From: DASPXY01 sp038227745
GTDB lineage: Bacteria > Planctomycetota > Planctomycetia > Gemmatales > Gemmataceae
Direction of reading: 5' to 3'
Assembly: GCA_038227745.1 (NCBI GenBank)
Contig: JBBRPS010000097.1
Location: forward strand, 1-18,012
Length of the DNA stretch: 18,012 nucleotides
The notes beneath the pieces were generated by a model. The model worked only from the letters and a program-made list of their open reading frames with translations, ran no database searches and was not told the DNA's origin. Below are positions 1 to 6,942 of the stretch, piece after piece; positions within the stretch are counted from its first letter, which is position 1, and each line of letters begins with the position of its first letter. Made by a program: the position numbers and the translations under genes.

Positions 1-1
1 C

Positions 2-124
2 GACAATCAGGAGCGTATTTGTCGGAACATGACGCGACGACTCCAACGCAACGAGGAGGCCCGCTTCTACCACTACAAGTCGCACGAACTCCTGGCGCCC
101 CAACGGATTAACCAACGGGAATGA
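2..124 (+). CDS. C-terminal end of an unidentified protein (5' truncated by the window)
   Basis: An open frame enters from the left edge and ends at TGA 122-124, giving 40 residues. It is rich in Arg, Asn, Gln and Glu (it includes RFYHYKSHELLAP and ends NQRE). The composition is protein-like and basic, as in the tail of a DNA-binding protein or transposase, but no family is recognised. No other frame across this stretch looks better. The next gene starts about 70 bases downstream with its own ribosome binding site, so the two are probably separate units. The main alternative is a chance open frame. Confidence 0.35.
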   Translation, partial: DNQERICRNMTRRLQRNEEARFYHYKSHELLAPQRINQRE

Positions 125-194
125 CGGACACAGTAGAACTAAACGTGGTGACTTTAGCCACGCTGGACTCAGTAATTGCGCGCTGGAGGTGCCA

Positions 195-671
195 ATGGAT
201 GCAGCCGCCATCCGTGAAGCATTCAAGGCCTTCATTGGCACCGAGGACTTCAACAGGTTCGTCCGAGCGATCAACACGGCCCCGGAGCGTCTTTCCCGGC
301 TGCGTTGGTGGCAGGAGAGACTCTGGGAGCCGTTTGCCGAGGAAAACCCGCAGTGGAAGGTGGCCTTCGAGCAGCTTCGTGAAGTCTTTCGCTTCTGCGA
401 AGTTCACAGCCGCGTCCTCGTCCGCGGTATCATTCATGTCCCCGCCGGGCAGACTACCTGTGGAGCGGTTCCCAGGGAGGTGCGCCAACCGCCCCCCTGC
501 CCGTATGCCCGGTGTGGGGTAAGGCCCGAGGACTGGGGCGGCATCAGCGGAACCCGGATCGAAGAAGTTTGGTACTGCGAGGAGTGCCGCCAGGTGCTGG
601 CAGCTTGGCGAGAACAAGAGGCCCTTATTCGGCGACGGCGTGCCGGAGCAGATCCTGGAGGTGGTTCATGA
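195..671 (+). CDS. Hypothetical Cys-rich protein with a possible zinc ribbon
   Basis: This 158-aa protein has no recognised family. ATG 195 is chosen because GGAGG at 185-189 lies 5 bases upstream; an in-frame GTG at 189 overlaps that site. The N-terminal two thirds look helical and rich in Trp, Arg and Glu. The C-terminal third holds C102-x4-C107 and C128-x2-C131, the spacing of a small zinc ribbon, with extra Cys at 68 and 89. The tail is Arg-rich and ends in a Gly-rich stretch. The stop codon overlaps the start of the next gene (ATGA at 668-671), so the two are almost certainly co-translated and probably act together. A nucleic-acid-binding partner or regulator is possible, but function is inferred from layout only. 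Confidence 0.65.
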   Translation: MDAAAIREAFKAFIGTEDFNRFVRAINTAPERLSRLRWWQERLWEPFAEENPQWKVAFEQLREVFRFCEVHSRVLVRGIIHVPAGQTTCGAVPREVRQPPPCPYARCGVRPEDWGGISGTRIEEVWYCEECRQVLAAWREQEALIRRRRAGADPGGGS

Positions 672-931
672 CGAGGAGTAGGCCGATCCCCTTCGCGGAG
701 TTTAGCCGCTTCCTGCAGGGGTTGGGGTACTCGGAGAAGCGGATAGAAAAGCCGAAGGCCTGGGTCTTCGATCACCCCACGGAAGGGTTGCTCCTCTTCC
801 GCGTGTACGACAGGACAGAGGCTGTGGACGAAGGCGATTTGCGGAGCACGCGGACATTCCTGGACCTGCGCGGCTTGCTCGAAGCAGACGATTTCGACGC
901 CTTCGTGCAGAAAGCGAGCACACCGGCGTGA
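668..931 (+). CDS. Small 87-aa hypothetical protein, HicA-like layout
   Basis: The start ATG 668 shares four bases (ATGA) with the stop of the upstream gene, a typical coupling arrangement. The protein runs helix (residues about 8-20, FAEFSRFLQGLGY), then strands (AWVFDHP, LLLFRVYD), then a C-terminal helix ending in DDFDAFVQ. This alpha-beta-beta-alpha order and length resemble HicA-type dsRBD-fold toxins, but the usual HicA His signature is absent, so the comparison is only structural and speculative. The last part of the gene and 9 bases after its stop are repeated at 2098-2181, beyond the next two genes. The family is otherwise unrecognised. Confidence 0.6.
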   Translation: MTRSRPIPFAEFSRFLQGLGYSEKRIEKPKAWVFDHPTEGLLLFRVYDRTEAVDEGDLRSTRTFLDLRGLLEADDFDAFVQKASTPA

Positions 932-940
932 TGCCGAAGG
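857..940 (+). repeat. 84-bp direct repeat, copy 1 (3' end of the 87-aa gene)
   Basis: Aligned by eye to 2098-2181 at a constant offset of 1241 bases, 79 of 84 positions match. The stretch 876-940 (65 bp) matches 2117-2181 without a difference. It includes the last codons, the stop codon and 9 bases after it, so the repeat does not respect the gene boundary. Confidence 0.9.
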
Positions 941-1081
941 TATTGAGGTGGACCCCATTGTCTAGACCAAAAAAAGGCGATCCTTCGCTACACCCTCGCT
1001 TCCCTTCTCCAACGTGCTTTCCCTGAGGTTTCCCTTGCGGCTTGTCCTCCTCCTCCCGGTAGGCTAGAATGAATACTGATC

Positions 1082-1111
1082 TTGACAGAAGTACACGACT
1101 GGGGTTATACG
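1082..1111 (+). promoter_or_regulatory. Possible sigma70-type promoter for the DUF433/DUF5615 pair
   Basis: TTGACA at 1082-1087 is a perfect -35 hexamer. TATACG at 1106-1111 follows after 18 bases and matches the -10 consensus at four of six positions. It lies 49 bases before the DUF433 start, in a gap with no other gene. The 932-1160 gap otherwise shows nothing else recognisable. Confidence 0.35.
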
Positions 1112-1160
1112 GGGCGGAAAACGCCCCTCGGTCTCACCGGGGCATTCGTCGGAGGCTTCA

Positions 1161-1685
1161 ATGGCGGAAACGCAAACACCACCGATTGAAGCGAGGATTG
1201 CCGCTCTTGAAGCGAAGGTCAGCTGGTTTGAATCCGTCCTGCGGCATATCCCCGGACTCCCCGACCAGTATCGCCTGCTTGAGGGGCCACCTGGCGTCTT
1301 TGCCATCGTCTGTTTAGGCCTTCCCCCCCCTGATCTTTCCTTTTTTGGGAAGGCTGTATGGAGCTTCATGCGGCAGAAACCCCAAGGCGAGAAGGAGATC
1401 CCTGTCGATCCCTGGAAACACCTTGTTTTCCGCAGACATCCCTGGCGGAAGCAACTCTACGTCCGAGGCCGCAACATGACCGTGCGTCAACTCGTGGGGG
1501 GCGTCAGGGCGAATAAACTCAGCGAGGAGCAAGCAGCGGCGAACTACGATCTTCCTGTCGAAGCAATCCGCGAGGCCCTAGCCTACGCGGAGGAGAATGC
1601 TGCGTTGCTTGATCTGGAGGCGGCGTACGAGCGGTTCCTGCTCGATCAAGAGGGGAAACGCCGTGGCCCTGAAACTGTATCTTGA
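1161..1685 (+). CDS. DUF433 domain protein, probable antitoxin, with an N-terminal extension
   Basis: The 174-aa protein starts at ATG 1161, with GGAGG at 1151-1155 five bases upstream. Residues about 83-150 match DUF433: RNMTVRQLVGGVRANKLSEE followed by a helix-turn-helix-like segment (AAANYDLPVEAIREALAY). DUF433 proteins are usually about 75-110 aa, are DNA-binding-like and are commonly found beside DUF5615 PIN-like proteins as the antitoxin partner. Here about 80 extra residues precede the domain; they begin with a short coiled-coil-like helix (IEARIAALEAKVSWFESVL) and include a hydrophobic segment near 46-55. The 3' end overlaps the next gene by 23 bases. Autoregulation from the upstream promoter is likely for such pairs but not shown. 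Confidence 0.8.
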   Translation: MAETQTPPIEARIAALEAKVSWFESVLRHIPGLPDQYRLLEGPPGVFAIVCLGLPPPDLSFFGKAVWSFMRQKPQGEKEIPVDPWKHLVFRRHPWRKQLYVRGRNMTVRQLVGGVRANKLSEEQAAANYDLPVEAIREALAYAEENAALLDLEAAYERFLLDQEGKRRGPETVS

Positions 1686-2028
1686 CGACTGTGCTGACTC
1701 CAACTTGCTGGCTGATCTCCTCCACCAGGCGGGACATACCGTGATGCGGCCTCGGAATTCTGGGCTGACGGGTCGGGATGACGACGTCCACCTGGCCTAC
1801 GCTGTCCAGCACGGCTTGGTGCTGATCACGAAGAACCCACAGGACTTCAGGGTTCTGCATAATCAGAACCCGAATCATCCAGGCATCTTCGGCGTCTACC
1901 AGGACAACGATCCGAGCAGAGATATGAGTGACGCAGAGAGCGTGGCAGCTATCGGGAGAATTGAGGCAGCTGTTCCGCATGGCTACTCCATCGCTGGAGA
2001 GTTCCACATCCTGAACGATTGGCGATAG
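1663..2028 (+). CDS. DUF5615 family PIN-like protein, probable toxin
   Basis: A 121-aa protein with the DUF5615 (Mut7-C/PIN-like) pattern: an N-terminal strand and acidic site LKLYLDDCAD with D8, D9 and D12, helix LLADLLHQAGH, then GRDDDVHLAYAVQHG followed by LVLITKNPQDF. These acidic positions are the ones expected to hold metal in PIN-type RNases. The start is taken as GTG 1663, because the conserved fold begins there and a purine-rich AGGGGAAA lies just upstream; the frame stays open back to 1597 but those residues do not look like protein. It overlaps the DUF433 gene by 23 bases, so the two are translated as a unit. RNA cleavage as a toxin is inferred from the family, not demonstrated. 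Confidence 0.8.
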   Translation: MALKLYLDDCADSNLLADLLHQAGHTVMRPRNSGLTGRDDDVHLAYAVQHGLVLITKNPQDFRVLHNQNPNHPGIFGVYQDNDPSRDMSDAESVAAIGRIEAAVPHGYSIAGEFHILNDWR

Positions 2029-2056
2029 CAAGTCCCGAAGTAGCCGTTGCGAAAAA

Positions 2057-2079
2057 GCCCCTCGCGTTATGCGAAGGGC
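2057..2079. terminator. Hairpin after the DUF433/DUF5615 pair
   Basis: GCCCCTCGC (2057-2065) and GCGAAGGGC (2071-2079) form a 9-bp stem with one mismatch and a 5-base loop, 28 bases after the DUF5615 stop. An A5 run precedes it on the plus strand, so the classical T-run lies on the minus strand, where no gene ends here. It may be half of a bidirectional terminator whose other T-run has been lost. Weak call. Confidence 0.3.
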
Positions 2080-2097
2080 GGGCGCCCGAATCACTTC

Positions 2098-2181
2098 TTC
2101 CTGGTCCGCTGCGGCCTGCTCGAAGCAGACGATTTCGACGCCTTCGTGCAGAAAGCGAGCACACCGGCGTGATGCCGAAGG
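2098..2181 (+). pseudogene. 84-bp direct repeat, copy 2: headless 3' remnant of the 87-aa gene
   Basis: This copy encodes the same C-terminus (LLEADDFDAFVQKASTPA, stop at 2170-2172) as the gene ending at 931, but nothing resembling the first two thirds of the protein lies upstream. It sits between the DUF5615 gene and the SGNH hydrolase. The rest of the 2029-2299 gap shows no gene. Confidence 0.8.
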
Positions 2182-2299
2182 CGTCAGTTTCTTGGGCCGG
2201 GCGGTTGCCTGGCCCCGGCCCCAGGGGTAGAGTGGCGGTTCCGGAAGGCGGAAGAATGAGGACGCCCGGAGCCCTGCTTCGCCCCTGGGGGACTGCACC

Positions 2300-3004
2300 A
2301 TGTTCACGTCGCGCGCGTTCGCTCTCCCGCTGGGCCTCTTGCTGGCCGCCGCCGTTGTGGCGGCGGACGAGGAGCCGGCGGACAGGAAAGTGGCCCTGAA
2401 GAAGGGCGACCGGATCATCTTCTTCGGCGACTCCCTCACGGCGCTGGCCGGCAAGGAGGAGCCCCAAAAGTACGTCACCAGGGGCTACGTCCGGCTCGTC
2501 CGCGAGGCCCTGCAGCAGACCCACAAGGGCAAGGGCATTGAAGTGGACTGGGTCGCGACCGGCGGCCACACGGTCCCCGACCTCCTCGAGCGCGTGGACA
2601 GAGACGTCATCGCCAAAAAGCCGACGATTGTCGTGATCCAGATCGGCTGCAACGACGCCCGCCGGATCCCGAAGGAGCGGTTCAAGGCGAGCCTGGAGGA
2701 ACTCATCGACCGCTTGCAGAAGGCGAACATCCAGGTCATCCAGTGTACGCTCACCAGCGTCGGCGAGAAGCACGACGGGACCAACCGCGACGACCCCAAA
2801 CTGGAGGCGTTCGCCGAGGTCGAGCGCCGGGTGGCGCGGGCGAAGAACGTGCCCCTGAACGACCTCCGCAAGGCGTTCGTCGCGCATTGGAAGGCGCACA
2901 ACCCCGAGAACCGGCCGAACGACATCCTCACCTACGACGGCAACCACTTCAACGACGCCGGCCATCGGTTCGTGGCCGAGCAGATGCTCAGGCGGTTCAA
3001 GTGA
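2300..3004 (+). CDS. Secreted SGNH/GDSL-type hydrolase
   Basis: The 234-aa protein begins with a Sec-type signal peptide (residues 1-22, hydrophobic core LPLGLLLAAAVVA, likely cut after AA). SGNH blocks are clear: FFGDSL at 41-46 with nucleophile Ser45, the Gly block VATGGHT at 86-91, IGCNDA at 115-120 with the Asn of the oxyanion hole, and DGNHFNDAGH at 213-222 with the Asp/His pair D213 and H216. The length is usual for a single-domain esterase/lipase or acetylxylan-esterase-like enzyme. It probably removes acyl groups from a carbohydrate or lipid outside the cytoplasm; the substrate cannot be told. A weak purine-rich site (GGGGGA) precedes ATG 2300. It stands alone and converges on the DUF1501 gene. 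Confidence 0.85.
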   Translation: MFTSRAFALPLGLLLAAAVVAADEEPADRKVALKKGDRIIFFGDSLTALAGKEEPQKYVTRGYVRLVREALQQTHKGKGIEVDWVATGGHTVPDLLERVDRDVIAKKPTIVVIQIGCNDARRIPKERFKASLEELIDRLQKANIQVIQCTLTSVGEKHDGTNRDDPKLEAFAEVERRVARAKNVPLNDLRKAFVAHWKAHNPENRPNDILTYDGNHFNDAGHRFVAEQMLRRFK

Positions 3005-3009
3005 CCCTT

Positions 3010-3051
3010 GCGCCCTGCCGGAGTCCTTCCACGACCCGATCCGGCGGGCGC
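3010..3051. terminator. Hairpin between convergent genes
   Basis: GCGCCC-T-GCCGGA (3010-3022) pairs with TCCGGCGGGCGC (3040-3051): a 12-bp GC-rich stem with one bulged T at 3016 and a 17-base loop. It fills the 48-base gap between the stop of the SGNH gene (3004) and the stop of the opposing DUF1501 gene (3053). There is no T-run, so it may act as a bidirectional block or an mRNA 3'-end protector rather than a classical terminator. Confidence 0.5.
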
Positions 3052-3052
3052 C

Positions 3053-4450
3053 TCACAGCAATTCCGCGATCGGCTCGCCGTACGGCAGGATGGGCATGGG
3101 CCGCCCGGTGTGGTCGGGGAAGGCCGTGTGCGCGTGGTCGATGCCGAGGTGGCGGAACATCGTCGCCCACAGGTCGTTCGGCGTCAGCGGCCGCGCCCGC
3201 GGGTGCTCGCCGCGTGAATTCGTCGAGCCGACCACCTGCCCCGTCCGCATACCGCCGCCCGCCACCAGCACCGACATCGCGCTCGGCCAGTGGTCGCGGC
3301 CCGGCCGGCCGTTGGCGTACGTGATCCGCGGCGTCCGCCCGAACTCGCCCGTCACGATCAGCAGCACCTTCTCGTCCAGGCCGCGCGCGTAGAGGTCCTC
3401 CACGAGAGCCGTGATCGTCCGGTCGTAGATCGGCAGCCGCACCCGCGCGTCCGTGAAAATGTGACAATTGACCGCGTGCGAGTCCCAGTTGTACACCAGG
3501 TCGGCGGGCATCGGTTGGCCCGGCGGGATCGGGTTCTCCATCACCATCGTCACGAAGCTCGCCCCGTGCTCGACCAGCCGCCGCGCCATCAGTGCCCGCT
3601 GTCCCCAGGGGTGCATGCCATAGCGCTCGCGGACATGGCGCGGCTCGCGCGTCAGGTCGAACGCCGATCGCGCCGCGTCCGTCGTCAAGAGGCCCAGCGC
3701 CCGCTCGCGGTACGTGTCCATCGCGCCCATCGTGCCGCTGTGGTCGCGCGACGGCGGCACCGAATCCAGCGTGTTCAGCAGGCGCAGGCGCTCCGGCAAG
3801 CGGTCGGCGAGCTGTGGCGCCAGGCCGAGGTTGCGCACCTGGAAGTTCGGGGCGCTGGGGTCGCCGGCGACCATAAACGGGTGCGTCTGCGGGCCGAGGT
3901 ACGCCGAGCCGAAGCTGAAGACGTCGATGCCGTCACGGCCGGCGTCCGCGCCGCAGACGTAGTTCGGCACGCCGGAGCGCCGCGGCGGCCGGACGCGCGC
4001 CACCATCGAGCCGACCATCGGGTGGTCGTTGACGAAGCCGACCGGCGAGGACGGGTCGCGGCCCGTCAGGAAGCGCTTGTGGCCGCCGCCGTGGTCCGCG
4101 AAGTTGTGCGCGATCGAGCGGATCAGCGTGAATTTGTCGGCGACGCGGGCGTGCATCGGCAGCAGTTCGCAGACATCCATGCCGGGCACGACGGTGCGGA
4201 TGGGGCGGAAGTCGCCGCGGTACTCGGCCGGGGCGTCCGGCTTCATGTCATAGGTTTCCATGTGCGGCGGCCCGCCCGGCAGCCACACGAGGATGACCGA
4301 GGTGTCCGAGGCCGGTCGCTCCGAGTCGCTCGCGGTGAGCCGCAGCGGCAGCAGGCCGCCGAGGCCGAGGCCGCCCAGGGACAGGGCGCCGACCTTGAGG
4401 AAATGGCGTCGCGACAGCGGTCCGGGGCAGGGAACGGGAGGCAGGCTCAT
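3053..4450 (-). CDS. DUF1501 family protein, Tat-exported
   Basis: A 465-aa protein of the DUF1501 family, which has an alkaline-phosphatase/sulfatase-like fold and is greatly expanded in planctomycetes. A Tat signal lies at residues 13-35 (SRRHFLKVGALSLGG). Family landmarks are WLPGGPPHMETYDMKPDAP near 56-74, HNFADHGGGHKRFLTG near 115-130, and late TGEFGRTPRI and GRDHWP. ATG 4450 is preferred because GGAG lies 9 bases upstream; a GTG at 4468 is the alternative and has no such site. DUF1501 genes usually follow a DUF1549/DUF1553 (PSD1) gene, but here the upstream neighbour, 125 bases away, is another DUF1501. Role in the periplasm or on the surface; substrate unknown. Confidence 0.88.
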   Translation of the reverse strand: MSLPPVPCPGPLSRRHFLKVGALSLGGLGLGGLLPLRLTASDSERPASDTSVILVWLPGGPPHMETYDMKPDAPAEYRGDFRPIRTVVPGMDVCELLPMHARVADKFTLIRSIAHNFADHGGGHKRFLTGRDPSSPVGFVNDHPMVGSMVARVRPPRRSGVPNYVCGADAGRDGIDVFSFGSAYLGPQTHPFMVAGDPSAPNFQVRNLGLAPQLADRLPERLRLLNTLDSVPPSRDHSGTMGAMDTYRERALGLLTTDAARSAFDLTREPRHVRERYGMHPWGQRALMARRLVEHGASFVTMVMENPIPPGQPMPADLVYNWDSHAVNCHIFTDARVRLPIYDRTITALVEDLYARGLDEKVLLIVTGEFGRTPRITYANGRPGRDHWPSAMSVLVAGGGMRTGQVVGSTNSRGEHPRARPLTPNDLWATMFRHLGIDHAHTAFPDHTGRPMPILPYGEPIAELL

Positions 4451-4575
4451 CCGGTGGGACTCCGTCACATGGGGCAGGGAGGGCGCGGCGGGCAGGGGGG
4501 CGATGCAGGTTAATTCAAGGTACGCGGGCGGCGGGGGCGTGTCAATTCAAGAAGCGCCCTCCGTGTTTCCGTGTT

Positions 4576-6033
4576 TCAGCCGTGGGCAAGGATCGCGCGC
4601 ACCACCCGCGCCGGCTGTCCGTCGGTCAGCGTGACTTCCTGCCCGTTGCGCGTGTACGTCAGCCGCCGATGGTCCAGCCCGAACAGGTGCAGCAACGTCG
4701 CGTGCCAGTCATAGTGGTTAACCACGTCCGTCACCGCGTGGTGGCCGAAGTCGTCCGTCGCGCCATACACGCAGCCGCCCTTGAAGCCGCCGCCGGCCAC
4801 CCACGTCGAGAAGCCGTGCGTGTTGTGGTCGCGGCCGCCGCGCGTCCGGCCCGTGTCGTTCTGGATCACCGGCAGGCGGCCCATCTCGCCGCCCCAGTGG
4901 ACGACCGTCGTGTCGAGCAGGCCGCGCGCCTTCAGGTCGCGCACCAGCGCGGCGGCGGGCTTATCGGTCATGCGGCAGGCGGCCGGCAGCGCCGACAGGA
5001 TGCTGCCGTGGTGGTCCCAGAACTGGTTGCGCGTGAACACCTGCACGAAGCGCACGCCGCGCTCCACCAGCCGCCGCGCGATCAGGCAGCGCGTCCCATA
5101 CTCCGCCGTCGCCGGCTCGTCCAGGCCGTACAGCCGCCGCGTCGCCGGGCTCTCACGGGAGATGTCGAGCGCCGCGCGCGCCGCGGTCTGCATCCGCGCC
5201 GCCAGCTCGTAGCCGGCGATGCGCGCGTCGAGGTCCAGCTCGCCGGGGCGGCGCTCCAGGTGTTCGCGGTTGAGGCGCTGCAGGTAGTCGAGGTAGCGGC
5301 GCTGGGCGTCGCCGCGCAGGTGCGGCGGCGGGTCGAGGTTGAGGATACGCGGCTCCTGCGGCCGCACCACCGTACCCTGGTAGAGGGAAGGCAGCCAGCC
5401 GTTCGACCAGTTGCCGACGCTGACGACGGGCAGGCTGACCGGGTCGGTCAGGGCCACGTAGGCCGGCAGGTTCTGGGTCTCGCTGCCGAGGGCGTAGGTC
5501 AGCCACGAGCCGAGGACGGGCCGGCCCGCCTGAATGCGGCTGGTGTTCAGGGCGTGGATCGACTGGACGTGGTTGTTGACGCCGGTGCGCGTCGAGCGGA
5601 TGACGGTGAGGTCATCGACGACGCCGGCGAGGTGCGGCAGCAGCTCGCTGACCTCGGTGCCGCACTGGCCGTGCTTGCGGAAGCGCCACGGGCTGGCGAG
5701 GACTTTCGAGCTGGCCTCGGCGGCGTTGTCGTACTGGATGGTGCCGGGGAACGGCCGGCCGTCGTAGCGGGCCAGCACCGGCTTGGGGTCGAGCAGGTCG
5801 ATGTGGCTGGGGCCGCCCTGCATGAAGAGCGCGATCATGGCCCGCGCCCGCGCCGGGAAGTGCGGCGGCTTCGGTGTGAGGTCGAAGCGGCGCGGCTGCA
5901 GCTCGGGGCGCGTCGGCTCGGCGAGGAGCCTGTCTTCATTGAGGAGCCAGGCGAGGGCCAGACCGCCGAGGCCCATCGTGTTGGCGGCGAGGAAATGACG
6001 GCGGGTCACGTGGTCGCGCGTCGGCATCCGCAT
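4576..6033 (-). CDS. DUF1501 family protein, Tat-exported
   Basis: A 485-aa DUF1501 protein, only distantly like its neighbour. The Tat signal is TRRHFLAANTMGLGGLALAW (residues 10-29). The family block FMQGGPSHIDLLDPKP is at 70-85; later come WDHHGS, HWGGEMGRLP and GRDHNTHGFSTW, matching the conserved metal-site-like His/Asp motifs of the phosphatase-like fold. ATG 6033 is chosen because GGGAG lies 8 bases upstream; in-frame ATG 6060 and GTG 6072 lack a site. It lies downstream of the DUF4058 gene on the same strand with about 85 bases between them. No PSD1 partner adjoins it. Function is unknown in detail. Confidence 0.88.
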   Translation of the reverse strand: MRMPTRDHVTRRHFLAANTMGLGGLALAWLLNEDRLLAEPTRPELQPRRFDLTPKPPHFPARARAMIALFMQGGPSHIDLLDPKPVLARYDGRPFPGTIQYDNAAEASSKVLASPWRFRKHGQCGTEVSELLPHLAGVVDDLTVIRSTRTGVNNHVQSIHALNTSRIQAGRPVLGSWLTYALGSETQNLPAYVALTDPVSLPVVSVGNWSNGWLPSLYQGTVVRPQEPRILNLDPPPHLRGDAQRRYLDYLQRLNREHLERRPGELDLDARIAGYELAARMQTAARAALDISRESPATRRLYGLDEPATAEYGTRCLIARRLVERGVRFVQVFTRNQFWDHHGSILSALPAACRMTDKPAAALVRDLKARGLLDTTVVHWGGEMGRLPVIQNDTGRTRGGRDHNTHGFSTWVAGGGFKGGCVYGATDDFGHHAVTDVVNHYDWHATLLHLFGLDHRRLTYTRNGQEVTLTDGQPARVVRAILAHG

Positions 6034-6119
6034 CTTCTCGACTCCCGTTTTCGGCACCATGTCAAGTTCCACTCATCGAACGCCAAGGATCGTGCGCAGG
6101 TCCTTTTGTGGCCTCTTGT

Positions 6120-6911
6120 CTATCCATTCGATGGAGGTTGGCGCCGTCCGGCACGGCGCAGCTGCTCATCGACCCAGACTGCTTCGGCAGGCGTTAGCGG
6201 TCCCGGCGGCGGCTGGGTATAAGCGACCAGCTCGTCATAGCCGATGATCTCGTACACGACGGTAAGGGCCTGTTGCAGGTCGAGGCGCACAGCCGAATCG
6301 CCCGGCAGCAAGGGTATCGGAACGACCGGCAAGGGGTGCTCCAGCGCGATCGGCCACACTTGCACCTCACCGCGCCGCTCGGCGTGGCTGATGAAGACGA
6401 AGTACGGAACAGCAGGCAGCGGTGGCGCCGTCGGGAAGCGCGTCCCGACGCGCAACAGGTCGATTTCTACGAGATGGGCAGCGCCGGAGAGGATTTGAAA
6501 GCGCTTGGCGGCGTATTCCTCCCGGCCCGGCCCGCGTTTGTTGGTCGGCGACAAGACTTCGATGCACGCTACCAGCCGACGTTCTGCCACGTCGCGGATC
6601 TCGACGCTGACGTGGGGAATCGGCTCCGGAAAGCGCGCCGCGAGGATCAGCGGCGCGGAAGCGACGGCTGCCCCGGGAGAAGCGCCGGGGGGGTGTGACG
6701 AGAGAATGCCGACGTCCGGAAAACGCTGCCCGGCGAGCCCCTCGTTCTCGTCAGGAGGGGCGAGGACGACGCGCCGCGTGCTGAGGGCCACGTACTTCGG
6801 CCGCAGTTTCGGCGCGAGCTGACGCGCAATCTCCGCGCACAGGTCGGTGTGGACCGTGGTCCACAGGTCGCCCTCGAGATACGGGTCCATGCCGGGGAAC
6901 GGGTTGGGCAT
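6120..6911 (-). CDS. DUF4058 family protein
   Basis: The 263-aa protein opens with MPNPFPGMDPYLEGDLW, the hallmark N-terminus of DUF4058, a family common in cyanobacteria and planctomycetes. The core holds RFPDVGIL (D66) and CIEVLSPTNKR (E118, K125); this spaced D / ExxxxxxK pattern recalls PD-(D/E)XK nuclease folds, but I infer that from the motif and do not know of proof. The start ATG 6911 has GGGAG 5 bases upstream. It follows the Uma2 gene by 31 bases on the same strand, so the two are probably one transcript. Both families spread as many paralogues in such genomes, which suggests a mobile or selfish life. Confidence 0.85.
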   Translation of the reverse strand: MPNPFPGMDPYLEGDLWTTVHTDLCAEIARQLAPKLRPKYVALSTRRVVLAPPDENEGLAGQRFPDVGILSSHPPGASPGAAVASAPLILAARFPEPIPHVSVEIRDVAERRLVACIEVLSPTNKRGPGREEYAAKRFQILSGAAHLVEIDLLRVGTRFPTAPPLPAVPYFVFISHAERRGEVQVWPIALEHPLPVVPIPLLPGDSAVRLDLQQALTVVYEIIGYDELVAYTQPPPGPLTPAEAVWVDEQLRRAGRRQPPSNG

Positions 6912-6942
6912 TCGTACTCCCTCGCTGCGGCGAGAAAAGTGT

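Noticed and set aside
1519..2965. Long minus-strand open frames across the DUF5615 and SGNH genes
   Set aside because: Both plus-strand genes have recognised domains and sensible starts. The repeated peptide seen in the minus frames is only the antisense reading of the 84-bp direct repeat.
3290..4513. A 407-codon plus-strand open frame
   Set aside because: It is antisense to the first DUF1501 gene and lacks protein-like composition.
4582..6222. A 546-codon plus-strand open frame
   Set aside because: It is antisense to a DUF1501 gene with full family motifs, and its composition (Val/Arg/Ala/His) is typical of a shadow frame.
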